Source of the DNA: SKPS01 sp964469215
GTDB taxonomy: Bacteria; Bacteroidota; Bacteroidia; Bacteroidales; SKPS01
NCBI GenBank assembly: GCA_964469215.1
Contig: CAYXYB010000005.1
Location: 87,754 to 151,753, forward strand
Direction: 5' to 3'
Length of the DNA: 64,000 nt
Part shown: positions 61,298-64,000 of the stretch, piece by piece
Layout of the letters: each line of letters begins with the position of its first letter
Numbering within the stretch: the first letter of the stretch is position 1
Translations under genes and position numbers: made by a program
Notes under the pieces: generated by a model
Database searches by the model: none
The model's input: only the letters and a program-made list of their open reading frames with translations
What the model was told of the DNA's origin: nothing

Positions 61298-62554
61298 ATG
61301 AACATCCTCATCATAAATCATTACGCCGGCTCCCCCGGGCACGGTATGGAGTACCGCTCCTACTACCTGGCAAGGGAGTGGGTGAAATCAGGGCACAAGG
61401 TGATGATAGTGGCAGCCACAAACTCCCACCTGCGAACCATGCAGCCGGAACCCTCACCAGATCTCACCCCGGAAGACATTGACGGCATAAGCTACCTTTG
61501 GCTCAAAACACCGGCATATTACGGCTCAGGATTCAAACGAATTGTAAACATGCTGTGGTTCGTTGCCAAACTGCAGTTGCATGCAAAAAAGATCGCCGGC
61601 ATGTTCATGCCAAATGCAGTAATTGCTTCATCAACCTATCCGATGGATATTTACCCCGCCCGCCGCATAGCCCTGCGAAGCGGGGCCAGACTCTGCTTCG
61701 AACTGCACGACATGTGGCCGCTCTCACCAATGATCATCGGAGGATACCCGAAATACCATCCTTTCATTATGGCAATCCAACGCGCTGAAAATTACGCCTG
61801 CCGGCACAGCGATTGTTACCTCTCCCTGCTGGGAAACGCAGAAGATTACCTTCTTGAACACGGCCTCGATCCAGGCAGGTTTTTTTATGTTCCCAACGGG
61901 TTCTCAGAAGAAGAATACCTTCAGTCCCAAACAGCACCACCTGACCTGCCTGCTGAACACCTGAACCTCCTCAACAGGCTTAAAAGTCAAAACAAAATAG
62001 TTGTTGGTTACACAGGTGGCCACAACCCGTCGAATGCACTGAAGGCCTTGCTGGAAGCTGCACTGATGATGAAAGAAAACCCGCATACGGCCTTCGTGCT
62101 TGTGGGCCATGGAGGGGACAAAGAAGATCTCATTCACTTTGCTGGTACAAACCAATTGGAAAATGTACACTTCCTCCCTCCTGTTCCACGACAATCAATA
62201 CCCGCACTCCTGAGCTGTTTCAGCCTGCTTTATGCCGGAGGCGTCAAAAGCACACTCCACCATTACGGAACATCGTTCAACAAAATAACCGACTACATGC
62301 TGGCTGCCAAACCCATGATTTTTTCCGCTAACGATCCGTATAGCCTGGTAGTAAAAGCCGGCTGTGGTGTTCAGGTACCCGCAGAGGATCCACAGGCAAT
62401 CAAAACTGCTGTTGAGCATCTGGCAGAATTACCGGAACACCAACGCAACGAACTGGGTGACAAAGGTCGCATTCATGCACTGCACCAACTCAGCTATACC
62501 AGAATAGCCGGAAAAATTATCAACATCATCCAAAAAATTGAACCCCGACAATGA
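61298..62554 (+). CDS. Family 4 glycosyltransferase (WbuB-like)
   Basis: The 418-aa enzyme begins NILIINHYAGSPGHGMEYRS, the typical opening of WbuB-type GT4 proteins (L-fucosamine or related amino-sugar transferases). It continues with FELHDMWPLSPMIIGGYPKY, YVPNGFSEEEYLQSQ, VVGYTGGHNPSNALKALLEA and the donor loop TSFNKITDYMLAAKPMIFSA. Its DNA is visibly richer in G and C than the genes on both sides, which suggests a different history or exchange as a unit (inference). It is separated from the next gene by 28 nt. Confidence 0.92.
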   Translation: MNILIINHYAGSPGHGMEYRSYYLAREWVKSGHKVMIVAATNSHLRTMQPEPSPDLTPEDIDGISYLWLKTPAYYGSGFKRIVNMLWFVAKLQLHAKKIAGMFMPNAVIASSTYPMDIYPARRIALRSGARLCFELHDMWPLSPMIIGGYPKYHPFIMAIQRAENYACRHSDCYLSLLGNAEDYLLEHGLDPGRFFYVPNGFSEEEYLQSQTAPPDLPAEHLNLLNRLKSQNKIVVGYTGGHNPSNALKALLEAALMMKENPHTAFVLVGHGGDKEDLIHFAGTNQLENVHFLPPVPRQSIPALLSCFSLLYAGGVKSTLHHYGTSFNKITDYMLAAKPMIFSANDPYSLVVKAGCGVQVPAEDPQAIKTAVEHLAELPEHQRNELGDKGRIHALHQLSYTRIAGKIINIIQKIEPRQ

Positions 62555-62582
62555 ACCGTGTCATTCATTAAACGAATAAAAG

Positions 62583-63083
62583 ATGACTTTTCTTAAATTC
62601 TGCTATAAGGTTTTCATGCCCGGTAAACCCATTCCTTATTATGCCAATTATAGTATTCTTAAAATCTTATGGATACCGGTTAGAAAATTTTTAAACGTAG
62701 TGATAATTCCGAATACACCAATTAACCGTTTGAGAATCATGCTATACAGAATGCTGGGTTATAAAATTGGAAAAAGTGTTTTTATTGGAATGAAATGTTA
62801 TCTGGACGACCTGGAACCCCAAAAAACAAAAATTGATGCCGGAGTAACAATTTCTTATGGCGTTTATTTTTCTCTTCATGGTAAAAACCAAATGCATACA
62901 TTTTTTCATATACAGGAAGGCAGCTATATAGGTATGGCAGCCCGGTTAATTGCAAGAAAAGATGGGCTTATTATTGGCAAAAAAGCCATTATCGGAGCAG
63001 GCAGCGTTGTGGTAAATCATGTGCCACCTCAGGAAATCCATGCCGGTATCCCGGCAAAAAAAATAGGGGTGACAGATGATTGA
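62583..63083 (+). CDS. Hexapeptide-repeat acyltransferase
   Basis: The 166-aa protein has an N-terminal hydrophobic/basic region (about 1-50) that may rest on the membrane, followed by left-handed beta-helix repeats: YKIGKSVFIGMKCYLDDLEP, IDAGVTISYGVYFSLHG, GSYIGMAARLIARKDGLIIG, and the exit GAGSVVVNHVPPQEIHAGIPAKKI. This fits O-acetyltransferases that modify surface sugars. The acceptor is unknown. Confidence 0.85.
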   Translation: MTFLKFCYKVFMPGKPIPYYANYSILKILWIPVRKFLNVVIIPNTPINRLRIMLYRMLGYKIGKSVFIGMKCYLDDLEPQKTKIDAGVTISYGVYFSLHGKNQMHTFFHIQEGSYIGMAARLIARKDGLIIGKKAIIGAGSVVVNHVPPQEIHAGIPAKKIGVTDD

Positions 63084-63140
63084 TAAGTTATGAGTACCGA
63101 AAAATCACAATTATAAATTAATCAAAAAAGAAATATCACA

Positions 63141-63794
63141 ATGGTAATAGCAGGAGCAAAAGGTTTTGCCAAAGAGGTACTGGAAGTTATTCATCAGGCA
63201 GACTTTAAAGAAACAATAGCTTTCTTTGATGATGTAAGCACTGATCTTCCAGATTCAGTATATAATAAATACAAAATTTTGAAGAGCCTGGCAGAGGTAC
63301 AGGATTTCTTTAAAAATGAAAATTCAAACGCATTCACATTGGGCCTGGGAACCCCGGTTTTAAGAAAAAAATTGTATGACAAGTTCACAGCAATAGGTGG
63401 TGTTGTGATGTCGACAATTTCTCCTTTTGCAACAATTGGAATTCATGAAGTAAAATTAGGTATCGGTTTAAACATTATGACCGGGACGGTAATTACATGC
63501 AGTGCAGATATTGGTGATTTTGCTCTGATTAATCTGAACTGCACAATCGGACATGATTCAATAATTGGAAAGTTTGTTGAGATGTCTCCCGGAGTTCACA
63601 TTTCAGGGCGCTGTAAAGTTGGAGATTTTGTATCTATCGGAACAAATGCAACATTGCTGCCTGATGTTTGTGTTGGAAACAATGTGATAATAGGCGGTAA
63701 CTCCCTTGTGAATAAAGATGTTCCTGATAATACAGTTGTGGTTGGTGTGCCTGCAAAAATCATTAAGGAATTACCACCCCTGTCCTTACCCTAA
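63141..63794 (+). CDS. NeuD/PglD-family sugar O- or N-acyltransferase
   Basis: The 217-aa protein combines an N-terminal Rossmann-like domain (MVIAGAKGFAKEVLEVIHQA, UDP-sugar binding in PglD) with C-terminal left-handed beta-helix repeats (IGDFALINLNCTIGHDSIIG, SPGVHISGRCKVGDFVSIG, ending LVNKDVPDNTVVVGVPAKII). The catalytic His is probably that in CTIGHDS (near 137). PglD/NeuD-type enzymes acetylate amino sugars or sialic acids. It is the last gene seen in the locus and ends 40 nt before a heptamer array. Confidence 0.9.
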   Translation: MVIAGAKGFAKEVLEVIHQADFKETIAFFDDVSTDLPDSVYNKYKILKSLAEVQDFFKNENSNAFTLGLGTPVLRKKLYDKFTAIGGVVMSTISPFATIGIHEVKLGIGLNIMTGTVITCSADIGDFALINLNCTIGHDSIIGKFVEMSPGVHISGRCKVGDFVSIGTNATLLPDVCVGNNVIIGGNSLVNKDVPDNTVVVGVPAKIIKELPPLSLP

Positions 63795-63834
63795 CGCCAC
63801 AATTTCAATTAACAACAAACTCTGAATCGGGAAC

Positions 63835-63911
63835 GGCTGCTGGCCGTTGGCTATTGGCTGTTGGCTATTGGCCGTTAGCTGTTGGCCGCTGGTGGTTGGC
63901 GGTTGGCAGGT
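63835..63911. repeat. Heptamer array (GGCTATT/GGCCGTT)n, eleven units
   Basis: Eleven 7-nt units run without a break: GGCTGCT, GGCCGTT, GGCTATT, GGCTGTT, GGCTATT, GGCCGTT, AGCTGTT, GGCCGCT, GGTGGTT, GGCGGTT, GGCAGGT. Units share the GGCNNTT frame. The open frames inside it are by-products of the 7-nt period. Confidence 0.9.
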
Positions 63912-63940
63912 TTTTATTAACTTCGTAGATTTAATATTCA

Positions 63941-64000
63941 CCAAAAGCCAAAAGCCAAAAGCCAAAAGCCAAAAGCCAAAAGCCAAAAGCCAAAAGCCAA
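63941..64000. repeat. Heptamer array (CCAAAAG)n, at least eight units, cut by the window end
   Basis: Perfect CCAAAAG units fill the last 60 nt and continue beyond the window. Read from the other strand the unit is GGCTTTT in rotation, so this array is inverted relative to 63835-63911, with a 29-nt AT-rich spacer between the two. Confidence 0.95.

Noticed and set aside
63786..63986. Minus-strand 66-aa frame rich in AFGFWLL
   Set aside because: It is generated by the heptamer arrays, whose 7-nt period keeps frames open.

Overview
The window reads as a chromosomal scaffold of a Bacteroidota bacterium, probably an anaerobic or microaerobic Bacteroidales/Marinilabiliales-type lineage (inference). 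The evidence is two proteins with type IX secretion (T9SS) C-terminal sorting domains, a GLPGLI-family protein beside a TonB-type outer-membrane barrel, a PorE-like TPR/beta-propeller/OmpA protein, a TamL-like BamA lipoprotein, pyruvate:ferredoxin oxidoreductase, and several upstream sites matching the Bacteroidota promoter form TTG-N19..21-TAnnTTTG. A run of exactly 100 N inside a tandem repeat (41843-41942) marks a draft-assembly gap.

Layout. 1-8008 is a minus-strand block: TamL-like barrel lipoprotein (cut by the window edge), an unknown secreted protein, rdgB, a YifB/ComM ATPase, a biotin carrier protein and an acyl-CoA carboxyltransferase. 8300-11469 runs plus: an SPFH / ribbon-helix-helix / GOLPH3-like operon, then MmcQ/YjbR and ddl. 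11492-22661 returns to minus: GLPGLI, outer-membrane barrel, PorE-like protein, TPR protein, a small membrane protein, mutS2 and a dihydroorotate-dehydrogenase-like protein. The last is divergent from nifJ (23053-26589). Next come a T9SS cargo gene broken by one in-frame TGA, a fused MsrB-MsrA lipoprotein, fabD, rfbB and galE.

32924-39257 is the most unusual gene set. Two exported caspase-family proteases are transcribed divergently. One carries PEGA-like and formylglycine-generating-enzyme-like domains. The other leads an operon with a stand-alone CHASE2 membrane protein and a small FecR-like exported protein. All four act outside the cytoplasm, and no kinase or cyclase output is present. 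39342-41672 holds folE, an ECF sigma factor and a MerR-type regulator with the Wx9EH and ExHxxG motifs of CarH/LitR cobalamin photoreceptors, with repeated TTGTTGA motifs between sigma factor and regulator. 42029-46154 holds a four-helix-bundle protein flanked by inverted heptamer arrays, RluD, a T9SS cargo protein and a PASTA protein.

46368-63794 is a surface-polysaccharide locus: O-antigen-ligase-like protein, Wzm/Wzt ABC exporter, tandem 3,4-ketoisomerases, acetyltransferase and aminotransferase for a dTDP-3-acetamido-3,6-dideoxyhexose (with rfbB from 30588-31643), six glycosyltransferases plus a GT-A-like protein, and two hexapeptide acyltransferases. An unassigned, potentially structured leader precedes wzm.

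A cross-cutting feature is a set of short tandem arrays with a strict 7-nt period but different unit sequences (31674, 41764/41943, 42456, 55348, 63835, 63941). They sit at gene ends, supply the stop codons of galE and rluD, and in one case lie in frame inside an aminotransferase gene.
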